Shown: positions 1 through 8,428, counted from the stretch's first letter. The stretch is DNA of 16,548 nucleotides from Chitinophagales bacterium (GCA_014380545.1 JACMJP010000285.1:1-16548); one strand, 5' to 3'. The notes: generated from the sequence alone by a model not told the origin. Made by a program: numbers and translations.

Positions 1-1826
1 AAATAAATCTTGCCATATCATGATTGCCGGTAATATTTCCCATCACATGATGCCAGCTATAATAATCAAATGTTTCATGGAGAGAGGATGATAATCTTTC
101 AAAACTTACATCATCGTTTGCAAAAACAGATCTTGCATCAAAATATAAATTAAAATCAAATTGTGCATTTAGCAAACCGCTTCCCAAATAAGAACCAATT
201 AATTCTCTTGACCCAAATGTTTCTCCTATCTGGTAAATATTTCTTTGTTGCGGAATTTCTATTTCCGTTTTTATTTTTTGTGTAAGTATGCGCCAGAATT
301 CTGTTTCAATATGTTTTGTTGCATCATGCCGGAAGCCATCGAGATTAAATTCCTTTAACCAATACATTGCTGAGTCGGCGCATAATTCCGCCACATCATG
401 TTTGCTGTGATCAAAACTCGGCATATATGGTTCAAACCATGTGGTTAATCTTTGTTCATCCCATAAGCGTAAATTTTTTCTGCCATCCGGTAAATTTAAA
501 TTACTGAAATACTCAGGATTAGATTTCCAGAGCGGGTGCTGTTCATGAATATGATTGGCAACATAATCCAAATACACACTCATATTATTTCTGTGTGCAT
601 CGTCCACTAAGTTTTTAAATAACAAATTATTTCCAAATCTTGTATCAACCTGACTCAATGAAATTGGCCAATAACCATGATATCCGCTAAACCATCTGTG
701 CGGTTCAGGATATTCCTGGTAAGCATTATAGGGATTTTGAAAAATAGGAGAGATCCACAATGCATTAAATCCCATACTCTGAAAATATCCTTCATCAATT
801 TTTTTTAATACACCTATAAGATCACCTCCATAATAATTTGCCTGCGGTAAAACTCTGTCATCTTTTACAGGATTATCATTTGCGATATCACCATTATTAA
901 ATCTGTCCACCATCATAAAATACATAATGGTTTTTTGGAGATCATCTTTTTCCAATAATGCAGGATCAGTAATTACTTTTCCGTATTCGAGTGGAATTAG
1001 AAGATCGTTTGATTCGCCATAATTATTAGATGCAAAAACTCGAATGAATGATCGTCTTAGCTTCTTTGCGACATCTGGAATGAGCAAACATGAACACTCT
1101 TCACAAGAGTCAAAATTATAATACAATGTATCTATGTTATTGTAATTATCCCACAACGCATAAAACTTATCGCAATTACCTTTTATAGTCAACCCAACGC
1201 AGTTACCATATTCTGTTTTATTTGCGTTAATTCTCGGCAATTTACTTCTATCTACCTCCCCGACTCTCATCAAACTATTAAATCCTCCAATCCCATTATC
1301 AATCTTTTCAGGATTATTCGGATCAAGAAACCAATTTCCGTCTGCTACAATCTGATATTGATATCTGCCTGGGTTTAAAATCAATTCTGTTTGCCAAATG
1401 CCATTTCTATTTTCCATGAAAATAGCATTCGGATTCCAGCCTGTTAAATCACCCACTACCGAAACTTTAGAATATATTTTTCCTTTGGGATCAAATGAAA
1501 AAGTAATTTTTTCTTTTTTTGATTTGCGCAATAAAATAGAATATGTATCCTGAGCTGTTGTAATCTTTAGTTCGCTCAAGAATGGAACTTCCTCTTTTTT
1601 AACAATAAGAATTACTTTCTTTTTATCAGTTGATACTTGCTGAGATAAAAATTCAGGCACTTCAATTTTTTGAACAGCATTTACATCTGCAAAATAATCT
1701 TCAAGGTAAACAACTGTTGTATCCACTTCCAATTGTATAGGAGAGGCTAACCCGAATATCTCTGATTGAGCATTTATCTGAATTGCAGATATATAAAAAA
1801 AATATTACAGTGGTTAATTTTTTCAT
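1..1826 (-). CDS. Secreted multidomain GH13 alpha-amylase/neopullulanase-like enzyme, 3' end cut by window, frameshifted near start
   Basis: This is a glycoside hydrolase family 13 enzyme expected to cleave alpha-1,4 (and perhaps alpha-1,6) glucan links outside the cytoplasm. About 608 codons are visible. The layout is a signal peptide (residues 1-21, ending INAQ), a beta-rich domain (about 25-100), a CBM48/E-set domain (about 105-188, with VVGDLTGWNP), a second beta-type domain with five cysteines (about 190-295), then the (beta/alpha)8 barrel from about 300 (YFMMVDRFNNGD). All four GH13 regions are visible: DYVANH, GFRHDATKH with nucleophile Asp501 (323-325), QIGETFG with Glu535 (221-223), and GNHD with Asp603 (17-19). 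The rest of the barrel and the C-terminus lie outside. The ATG at 1824-1826 is 4 nt after the upstream esterase stop, so the gene is the third of an operon. Reading from that ATG hits a stop at about 1701 unless one base is dropped from the A8 run at 1795-1802. The residue numbers assume that correction. The family is certain; the exact specificity is not. Confidence 0.9.
1795..1802 (-). other. A8/T8 homopolymer at the frameshift inside the signal peptide
   Basis: Eight A's on the + strand (T8 in the coding sense) lie 24 bp downstream of the GH13 start codon. With eight T's the ATG frame ends in a stop at about 1701. With seven T's it gives a normal signal peptide (VIFFYISAIQINAQ) that runs straight into the open GH13 frame. 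In the barrel frame a TAA lies directly upstream of the run, so no upstream start can rescue it. The site could be a slipped-strand phase switch, a fixed mutation or a base-calling error. The sequence alone cannot decide between these. Confidence 0.85.
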
Positions 1827-1830
1827 GTTT

Positions 1831-3033
1831 TTAATTTTCATTCTCATACAACCAGAGATATGCATTAAAAAATTCTTCTCTCCAGAATTTTTCTGTATGC
1901 TGTGCATCACTTTCAATTGTGTATCTCATTTGTAATTCAGGTATTTGCTTTTTTAATAGGAGGTAATACATTTTTTGCATATTAAACATCATATCATAAT
2001 CGCCGCCTTCTTTTGAACCTGCAACAAAAAATATTTTCGTTGGCAAAGCGGAATCGTATCTTTCCGCATTCTTATAATTCTGCTCACTTGTTTGAAATGC
2101 CGGAGAAAAAACTCCTGCCTTACTGAATACATCATTATAGTTTAGAACAATATATAAACTCATCAGTCCCCCCATGCTGCTTCCCGCTATTGCCGTATAT
2201 TCTCTGAAAGGAACTGTACGATACATGGCATCAATTTTTGGTTTTAATGTGTGAGCAACAAACGCTGCAAACTCATCGCCCTCACCTCCTGCATCTATCT
2301 TTTTTATTTTCCATGGAGAATATTCTGTTAATCGCATATCACTTGCATGGTCAATACCCACAATAATACTTGTCTCTAAATTCAGGCTACATATAGAATC
2401 CATTGTTTCATCAATTTCCCATTCACCGGCGGGAGAATATACATCATCAAATAAATTCTGGCCGTCAAGCACATAGATAACAGGATATCTGTTGTTTGAT
2501 GCTTCATAATCGCATGGCAAATACACTCTGATATTTTTTTCTCTTTTTAATTCATTTGAATATACAGTGAATTGAATTACATCTTTATTTCCTTCCTTTA
2601 TTTTATCCGGCAACAGATCATCCCATCCTTCAACTGATACGTCTTCAATCATTCCCGGTTTATAATTTACTGTTCTGTTTTGCTTCTGACTTCCGTCCGC
2701 ATTTACTTCCACTCTCTTCCAGTCACCATGAGTGAATTTATATTCAAGAGTTGTGATATCTTTTGGCGGAGTGAAAGTGATTGAGTAAACACCACTATAA
2801 TTCCTGAGTAAATAATTTTTATTTCCCGGATTCCATTCATTAAAATTTCCTGCAACATAAATATTATTTTGAATTGAATCAGGGAAAGCATTTGCATTCT
2901 TTAAAACAATTGTTATCTGAGAAAAGCCATTGAGTGAAATAAAAATCAACCAGATAGGAATAGTTACTCTAATACATATTAAAAGTTTTGCTTGAGAAAC
3001 CTTTTTATCTCCTGTCTTTGCGGCAAAAATCAT
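1831..3033 (-). CDS. Secreted CBM48/E-set plus esterase (CE1/esterase D-like alpha/beta hydrolase), no T9SS tail
   Basis: This predicted exported ester hydrolase has a long signal sequence (residues 1-39, hydrophobic core 19-34, ending GFSQ). Next comes an E-set/CBM48-like domain (about 40-125, with IYVAGNFNEWNPG and EYKFTHGDWKRVEV), then an alpha/beta hydrolase of the esterase D/CE1 type (about 150-400). The nucleophile elbow GSSMGG puts the catalytic Ser at 286. The likely catalytic His is 379, in DAQHTEKFW. The start overlaps the stop of the upstream paralogue in an ATGA (3030-3033), which indicates translational coupling, and the next Met is at residue 128, so this start is well supported. 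It resembles the 458-aa gene beside it throughout, which points to tandem duplication, but it ends right after the hydrolase and lacks a sorting tail. It is therefore probably periplasmic or membrane anchored. Proteins joining CBM48 to CE1 are known as feruloyl or acetylxylan esterases. The substrate here is unknown; the context suggests a glycan ester. Confidence 0.87.
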   Translation of the reverse strand: MIFAAKTGDKKVSQAKLLICIRVTIPIWLIFISLNGFSQITIVLKNANAFPDSIQNNIYVAGNFNEWNPGNKNYLLRNYSGVYSITFTPPKDITTLEYKFTHGDWKRVEVNADGSQKQNRTVNYKPGMIEDVSVEGWDDLLPDKIKEGNKDVIQFTVYSNELKREKNIRVYLPCDYEASNNRYPVIYVLDGQNLFDDVYSPAGEWEIDETMDSICSLNLETSIIVGIDHASDMRLTEYSPWKIKKIDAGGEGDEFAAFVAHTLKPKIDAMYRTVPFREYTAIAGSSMGGLMSLYIVLNYNDVFSKAGVFSPAFQTSEQNYKNAERYDSALPTKIFFVAGSKEGGDYDMMFNMQKMYYLLLKKQIPELQMRYTIESDAQHTEKFWREEFFNAYLWLYENEN

Positions 3034-4406
3034 TGTACAATTATTTTTTGATTGAATGAATTCATTTTTATAAAATAAATTCCGGGTTGAAATTGAGAAA
3101 ATTGGATTGTATTAGTTCCAGTTTTATTGCGCTCAACCAGTCTTCCAAACAGGTCATAAATAATATACCCTTCATTGGGTTTATCTTCTGAAAAATAAAA
3201 TGTTTCACTTTCAAAATCATAAAACCCATAATTTGTTTTATCAATTTCGGGAATATTTACGGGCGGCTCAAGATCAAACAACCAATAATAAGCGTCATCA
3301 AATTCCCTTTTCCAAAACCATTCGCTATGTACGCCATCGCTGCGGATTACAGAAATAATTTCGTATTCTGTAAATCCCTTTTCAAAGAGTTTATTTTTTA
3401 CTTCATCAATATCAGGAACCATATCTTCATCTTCATATAAACCTGCAGTAATATAAATTTTTGAATTAAATTCTTTTTCGAAATCATTTGTAAAAACATC
3501 TACACTATCATCAAACCAAAAACTTGGCGACATTACAATTGCCTTTCCAAATACATCATCATATTGTAAAGCCATATAATAAGATATAAGTCCTCCGAGA
3601 CTGCTTCCACCAACTACTGTATTTTCCCTGTCTGCAATTGTTCTGAAATTTGCATCAATATATGGCTTTAATTCATTTATGATGAATTGCGCATACAAAT
3701 CACCATCACCGCCACCATAAGTTGGATGTGTCCACGGAGAATATTCATCTATTCTATCACCTTCACCATTTGCAATTGCCACAACAATACAACTGTGTGT
3801 GTAATTTGCAAAAATATTTTCCATGGTTCCATCCAAATCCCATTCGCCCGCAAAACTTGTTGCATAATCAAAAACATTTTGACCATCCTGCATATAAATT
3901 ACCGCATAATAACTATCGCTTGTAGAATAATCGGGCGGAAGATATATCCAAATTCTTCTTGTTCTGTTTAATTCAGGAATAAAAAAATTATAATCCAATT
4001 GAATTACATTACCTGCTATAGTATGTGTTCCGGTCTCATCATGCCAGTTTGCAATATCAAAAAATAAAGTGTCACCATTCAAAAATGTTGCAGTGCGATT
4101 GGGAATATCTGTTCCGCTAACCGTAGTTTCCACACGGTCCCAATCCCCCCTTGTAAATTTGAATTCTATGTCATCACCATCCGTTCCGGTTAAATCAATC
4201 TGATATGTTCCGTCTAAGTGTAAATTCAACACAAAGCCATCATTTCCAGGGTCCCAGCCATTGAATGTACCTGCAACATGAATAGTATCAAGCAACGGCG
4301 TAAAATATTGCGGAACAGTATTTATTTTCAATGTCATTTGTCCAATAGCATTTCCGCAAAAAATAGGATACATTAAAAACAATAATAAAAATTTCTTTTC
4401 TTTCAC
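3030..4406 (-). CDS. T9SS-secreted CBM48/E-set plus esterase (CE1/esterase D-like)
   Basis: This is the first gene of the leftward operon and a paralogue of the next one. It has a signal peptide (1-23, ending AIGQ) and an E-set/CBM48-like domain (about 24-118, with IHVAGTFNGWDPG and EFKFTRGDWDRVE). The alpha/beta hydrolase follows (about 130-380) with GGSSLGG (nucleophile Ser269) and likely catalytic His360 in DGVHSEWFW. A C-terminal type IX sorting domain covers about 392-458 (GYIIYDLFGRLVER, then QPGIYFIKMNS and a basic, hydrophobic end). The tail predicts export across the outer membrane to the cell surface or medium. The family removes acyl groups from carbohydrates or hydrolyses other esters; nothing in the sequence fixes the substrate. 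Its operon ends with a GH13 enzyme, and a second GH13 gene is divergently transcribed, so an alpha-glucan or a co-occurring acylated glycan is a reasonable guess. Expression probably starts from the -7 box at 4471-4478. Confidence 0.88.
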   Translation of the reverse strand: MKEKKFLLLFLMYPIFCGNAIGQMTLKINTVPQYFTPLLDTIHVAGTFNGWDPGNDGFVLNLHLDGTYQIDLTGTDGDDIEFKFTRGDWDRVETTVSGTDIPNRTATFLNGDTLFFDIANWHDETGTHTIAGNVIQLDYNFFIPELNRTRRIWIYLPPDYSTSDSYYAVIYMQDGQNVFDYATSFAGEWDLDGTMENIFANYTHSCIVVAIANGEGDRIDEYSPWTHPTYGGGDGDLYAQFIINELKPYIDANFRTIADRENTVVGGSSLGGLISYYMALQYDDVFGKAIVMSPSFWFDDSVDVFTNDFEKEFNSKIYITAGLYEDEDMVPDIDEVKNKLFEKGFTEYEIISVIRSDGVHSEWFWKREFDDAYYWLFDLEPPVNIPEIDKTNYGFYDFESETFYFSEDKPNEGYIIYDLFGRLVERNKTGTNTIQFSQFQPGIYFIKMNSFNQKIIVQ

Positions 4407-4457
4407 ATTACAGATTTTAGTAAAGTAATAAATTGGGAAATAGTTTTTCAGATGTTG

Positions 4458-4465
4458 TAAATTTG
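4458..4465 (+). promoter_or_regulatory. Probable -7 box (TAAATTTG) for the amylase-gapN-malQ operon
   Basis: TAAATTTG matches TAnnTTTG exactly. A TTG that could serve as the -33 element lies at 4433-4435, giving a 22-bp gap, slightly longer than usual. The predicted start of transcription near 4472 would leave a leader of roughly 47 nt before the ATG at 4519. It is the only exact consensus match on this strand in the gap between the divergent operons. Confidence 0.5.
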
Positions 4466-4470
4466 CCTAT

Positions 4471-4478
4471 CAAAAATA
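4471..4478 (-). promoter_or_regulatory. Probable -7 box (TATTTTTG) for the esterase/GH13 operon
   Basis: The minus strand reads TATTTTTG, an exact match to the Bacteroidota TAnnTTTG -7 consensus, 65 bp upstream of the ATG at 4406. No good TTTG -33 element lies at the expected distance, so the call rests on one element and its position. It faces the plus-strand -7 box at 4458-4465 with a 5-bp gap. Confidence 0.45.
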
Positions 4479-4518
4479 ACCAACACACAGCACTTCATTC
4501 ACACTATTTTTATTGCAT

Positions 4519-6765
4519 ATGCAAAAATATTTTCTCAAAATAATTATTACAGGAATTTTTATCAGTATTACTCAAAAAAGTTTCAGCCAGTCACCTGATG
4601 TTATGTTGCAGGGATGGAACTGGAATTATCCGTACTTCTATACAGGTATTGGCAATCAAATTGATTTTTTAGCGGCAGAAGGAGAGAATTTAAAAAATGC
4701 AGGCTTTACTTATATTTGGTTACCACCTCTTGCTAAATCAATTTCAGGTTATACAAGTATGGGCTATAATGTTCGTGATTATTATGATATTGGTGATTAT
4801 GGTCCGGCAAGATGGGGAGACAGAGAAGGATTTGAGAATATTAAATCTGTTTATAATTCCCTGGAAATAAACATGGTTGCCGATATGATCTTTAATCACC
4901 GTGACGGAGGTAACTGGGAAGACAACAGTGCCGTAGAAGGCTGGATAGAAAATATGAATTACACAAAAATTACAGCAGGTGATCAGCCTTTTCCTTCAGA
5001 CAGGTTTCAATGTTATTTACCATTAGGTGGTTCAAGCGGAAATGGTGCAGGAACATATTATTTTAAAATTCACTCCGCATCGCAACACAGTAATTTTTAT
5101 GATAAACCATATCAAATAATTTTTTTTACAAATACTGTTGCTGCTGATTATGTAACTGCTCCTACTGATGAGATTGAACCAAACGGCGGAGCTGATTGTG
5201 GAGAAACAAATAATACAATCACACTTGGAAAAAGAAAGGACGCAACAATTGATAATGGCGGATGCGGAACTGATGAATTCGCTCTAACAATTACCACCGC
5301 TAATTTTGATGCAGACGGAGATACGCTTTGGATAAAAATGTTTAATACCGGAAGCGGTGGTCTGGGTGATATGAGCGATCATTTTATTTATGGTTTATGG
5401 AGTGGTGCATTAGGCGCAGATATTCAGGATCAAATTAAATATCAGACAGCAACTGATTTTACAAATTTACCAAGCGGAAAAGGCGCCATGAATTATTTAA
5501 ATTTTAAACCCAATGGAAACCCAACACAATTAGCAGGTGATCTTGATGCATTTTATTTTTATTATGATATTGACCAGGCTATAACAAATACACAAGATGT
5601 TTTATATGATTACACAAAATATTTATGGACTGACGAAGATATAAGAGGCTTTCGTTTAGATGCAGTAAAACATTTTCCCGGCTGGTTCACAGGTAATTTA
5701 TTAGATTATTTACATGATAACGAAATAAATCCTGAAATAGTGGTTGGTGAAAATTATGATTACACACCATCAGTTTTAAAAGGATGGATTGATGATGTGC
5801 AATATAATATGGATGCTGATACAAAAGAAAATATTAATGTTCGAGTTTTTGATTTTGCATTGCGGAATAATTTAGAACAGGCATGTGATGGATTTGGATA
5901 TGATGTGCGCAACGTATTTAATGGAGGCATTGTTGATGGAGCAGGCGGCAGCGGATTTAATGTTGTAACGTTTGTGAATAATCATGATTTCAGAGATGGC
6001 GATCAGCCATGCTCCAATAATCCTGAATTAGCTTATGCCTATTTAATAACCAATAATAAATTAGGAATTCCCTGTGTTTATTTTAGTGATTATTATGAAC
6101 CGCTGAATCTACGATACAAAATAAACGGATTGATTGAAGCACATACAAGATATATTTATGGTGCTACATTCGTTGATTACCTGAGCAGGTTTTCATCTCC
6201 CTATTATGCGAATTATATTTCAGGTGCTGCAAACACATCCTTAATTTATCAACTAAGTTATACGGAGAGCGGAAGGGAAGTTGTAGTTGCAATTAATTTT
6301 TCAGGAAGCACTTTAAAAGTTGACCAGACAATTAACACAGCAAATATTTTTACGGGAGATACACTTACAGATATTTTTGCAGTTACGCCGTATGATTTTA
6401 TTACTGTACAGGATGATAATCAAATTTATCTTGAAGTTCCGGCAAGAAGTTTTGCAGTATTTGTTGAAGGAGATCTGGGAGATGAAGTAATTGATATTTC
6501 AACACCCCTTGCTATTCAATCTTCGCCTATTAAAGAATTTACAGTTTATCCGAATCCTGCAAATGATATTTTGTATTTTAATATTGATGTGTCATCAGAA
6601 AAGATGATTATTGAAATTTCTGATGCAGAAGGGAAAATTGTTTTGCGGGAAAAGCAAGATACATCAGATCAATTTATCAATATAAAAAGTTTACCAGCGG
6701 GTATTTATTTTCTGAAAATGAACTCAGAAGACACTGTATGGGTTTCAACATTTATAAAAGAATAA
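4519..6765 (+). CDS. T9SS-secreted GH13 alpha-amylase with a large insertion before the second half of the barrel
   Basis: This secreted alpha-amylase is expected to endo-hydrolyse alpha-1,4-glucan. The ATG at 4519 (748 aa) is preferred over the in-frame TTG two codons earlier, as it begins a standard signal peptide (1-24, ending KSFSQ). The barrel starts near 27 (DVMLQGWNWNYPYF). The GH13 regions are VADMIFNH (Asp122, His127), GFRLDAVKH (nucleophile Asp381), VVGENYDY (acid/base Glu411) and FVNNHD (Asp490). A beta domain C follows at about 565-655. A type IX sorting tail occupies about 668-748 (EFTVYPNPAND to PAGIYFLKM). Regions I and II are about 250 residues apart, whereas a plain alpha-amylase has roughly 100. 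The extra segment (about 165-320) looks beta-rich and has two cysteines (227, 249) that could form a disulfide. The gene heads an operon: gapN begins 13 bp after its stop. Confidence 0.93.
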   Translation: MQKYFLKIIITGIFISITQKSFSQSPDVMLQGWNWNYPYFYTGIGNQIDFLAAEGENLKNAGFTYIWLPPLAKSISGYTSMGYNVRDYYDIGDYGPARWGDREGFENIKSVYNSLEINMVADMIFNHRDGGNWEDNSAVEGWIENMNYTKITAGDQPFPSDRFQCYLPLGGSSGNGAGTYYFKIHSASQHSNFYDKPYQIIFFTNTVAADYVTAPTDEIEPNGGADCGETNNTITLGKRKDATIDNGGCGTDEFALTITTANFDADGDTLWIKMFNTGSGGLGDMSDHFIYGLWSGALGADIQDQIKYQTATDFTNLPSGKGAMNYLNFKPNGNPTQLAGDLDAFYFYYDIDQAITNTQDVLYDYTKYLWTDEDIRGFRLDAVKHFPGWFTGNLLDYLHDNEINPEIVVGENYDYTPSVLKGWIDDVQYNMDADTKENINVRVFDFALRNNLEQACDGFGYDVRNVFNGGIVDGAGGSGFNVVTFVNNHDFRDGDQPCSNNPELAYAYLITNNKLGIPCVYFSDYYEPLNLRYKINGLIEAHTRYIYGATFVDYLSRFSSPYYANYISGAANTSLIYQLSYTESGREVVVAINFSGSTLKVDQTINTANIFTGDTLTDIFAVTPYDFITVQDDNQIYLEVPARSFAVFVEGDLGDEVIDISTPLAIQSSPIKEFTVYPNPANDILYFNIDVSSEKMIIEISDAEGKIVLREKQDTSDQFINIKSLPAGIYFLKMNSEDTVWVSTFIKE

Positions 6766-6778
6766 AAAATATTAAATC

Positions 6779-8425
6779 ATGAACCAATTATTAACGGAAG
6801 AAAAAACAACAACAAAATTTGATAATATCTTTCCTGCATGGAATGATATTCCGCAGGAAGTTAGGATGGATTTCCCTATTCATCAAAAAGAATATTTAAT
6901 TAATGGCGAATTAAAGTTATGGGAAGGAAGAACAAATAAAATCTTCTCTCCTGTATATGTAAAAAATGAGACCGGATTAGAAAGAGTTGAAGTTGGTTCA
7001 CACCCTTTACTCACAACCGAAGAAGCTTTGAAAGCTGTTGATGCCGCATACCATGCATACGATCTTGGCAGGGGATTATGGCCTACATTATCAGTTAAAC
7101 TCCGCATTGATGCAATGATGAAATTTGTTTCATTAATGAAAACAAAAAGAGAAGAAGTTGTAAAATTGCTTATGTGGGAAATAGCAAAATCAAAACCTGA
7201 CTCTGAAAAAGAATTCGACAGAACAATACAATATATTTTAGATACAATAGAAGCATTAAAAGATCTTGACAGAAGTACCTCAAGGCTGCATAAGGAAGAA
7301 GGTATTTACGCACAGATAAGAAGGGGGCCACTTGGTGTGGTATTATGTATGGGGCCCTATAATTATCCTTTAAATGAAACATTCTCCACTTTAATACCAG
7401 CACTCATCATGGGAAATAGTGTTGTATTTAAACCTGCAAAATTTGGTGTGCTGTTAATTAAGCCGCTATTGGATGCTTTCAGAGATGCATTTCCCAAAGG
7501 TGTAATAAATGTAATTTATGGTGAAGGAAAAGAAATTATCGGTCCCATCATGGAAAGCGGAAAAATTGATGTATTTGCATTTATCGGCACTAGCCGTGTT
7601 GCGAATATTATTAAAAAAGCACATCCTAAACCAAATCGTTTGAGAAGTGTACTCGGCCTTGAAGCAAAAAATCCTGCAATCATTTTACAGGATGCAGATA
7701 TTGACAACGCAGTAAATGAATCAATAACCGGAAACTTATCATTTAACGGACAAAGATGCACAGCAATTAAAATAATTTTTGTGCATGAAAGTATTTCAAA
7801 AATATTCATTGATAAATATATTGCAAAATTAAATACACTTAAATACGGAATGCCATGGGAAAATGGTGTTACACTCACCCCTCTTCCCGAGTTAACTAAA
7901 CCTGCTTACTTAAAAGAAATAATTGATGACGCAATTTCCAAGGGCGCTCAAATAATAAATGAAAGTGGTGGTGAACAAAATAATACTTATTGCCATCCGG
8001 CAGTTTTATTTCCGGTAAATTCAGCAATGCGGGTTTGGAATGAAGAACAATTTGGACCTGTTGTGCCAATTGCTACTTATAAAAAAATAAATGAAGTAAT
8101 TGGATACATGGAAACAAGTAATTACGGTCAACAGGTAAGTGTGTTTGGAAAAGATGCAACAAGATTAGCTGAATTAATTGATCCACTTGCAAATCAGGTA
8201 TGCAGAGTAAATATAAATTCGCAATGCCAGAGGGGCCCGGATAAATATCCTTTTAACGGAAGAAAGGACTCTGCGGAAGGAACATTAAGTGTAACAGACG
8301 CACTAAGAGTTTTCTCTATAAGAACAACTGTAGCATTTAAAGAAGGCGATCTCAACAAAAATATTGTAAGCAACATTTTGGAAGGAAGGAAATCTAATTT
8401 CCTTTCTACGGATTATATTTTATAA
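6779..8425 (+). CDS. gapN: NADP-dependent non-phosphorylating glyceraldehyde-3-phosphate dehydrogenase (aldehyde dehydrogenase family)
   Basis: This predicted cytoplasmic enzyme oxidises glyceraldehyde-3-phosphate directly to 3-phosphoglycerate with NADP+, bypassing the ATP-forming GAPDH/PGK steps. The 548-aa protein shows the full aldehyde dehydrogenase set: GPYNYP with oxyanion Asn195, FKPAK with cofactor-binding Lys218, GLEAKNPA with general base Glu295, FNGQRCTA with catalytic Cys327, and EEQFGPVVP near 422-430. The segment CQRGPDKYPFNGRKDSAEGT and the following DALRVFSIRT are typical of the GapN branch, and they are the main reason to prefer GapN to a general ALDH. There is an N-terminal extension of about 30 residues but no signal peptide. 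The gene sits between a secreted amylase (13-bp gap) and malQ (3-bp gap), so it is almost certainly co-transcribed with starch catabolism. A broader-specificity aldehyde dehydrogenase remains possible. Confidence 0.85.
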   Translation: MNQLLTEEKTTTKFDNIFPAWNDIPQEVRMDFPIHQKEYLINGELKLWEGRTNKIFSPVYVKNETGLERVEVGSHPLLTTEEALKAVDAAYHAYDLGRGLWPTLSVKLRIDAMMKFVSLMKTKREEVVKLLMWEIAKSKPDSEKEFDRTIQYILDTIEALKDLDRSTSRLHKEEGIYAQIRRGPLGVVLCMGPYNYPLNETFSTLIPALIMGNSVVFKPAKFGVLLIKPLLDAFRDAFPKGVINVIYGEGKEIIGPIMESGKIDVFAFIGTSRVANIIKKAHPKPNRLRSVLGLEAKNPAIILQDADIDNAVNESITGNLSFNGQRCTAIKIIFVHESISKIFIDKYIAKLNTLKYGMPWENGVTLTPLPELTKPAYLKEIIDDAISKGAQIINESGGEQNNTYCHPAVLFPVNSAMRVWNEEQFGPVVPIATYKKINEVIGYMETSNYGQQVSVFGKDATRLAELIDPLANQVCRVNINSQCQRGPDKYPFNGRKDSAEGTLSVTDALRVFSIRTTVAFKEGDLNKNIVSNILEGRKSNFLSTDYIL

Positions 8426-8428
8426 TTT

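Noticed and set aside
1701..1916. A 71-codon minus-strand open frame spanning the end of the 400-aa esterase gene and the start of the GH13 gene
   Set aside because: Its C-terminal part is the out-of-frame reading of the GH13 start beyond the homopolymer, and its N-terminal part overlaps the esterase in another frame. It is not a separate gene.
3687..3971. Plus-strand open frames antisense to the 458-aa esterase
   Set aside because: They are low-complexity antisense readings of a gene with a complete catalytic domain and sorting tail.
4513..4518. TTG as an earlier start for the rightward amylase
   Set aside because: An ATG two codons later begins a normal signal peptide. The TTG adds only two residues and has no supporting ribosome-binding signal.
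7516..7878. A 120-codon open frame antisense to gapN
   Set aside because: It lies wholly inside a well-conserved aldehyde dehydrogenase gene, shows no domain and has no promoter. It reflects codon bias on the opposite strand.
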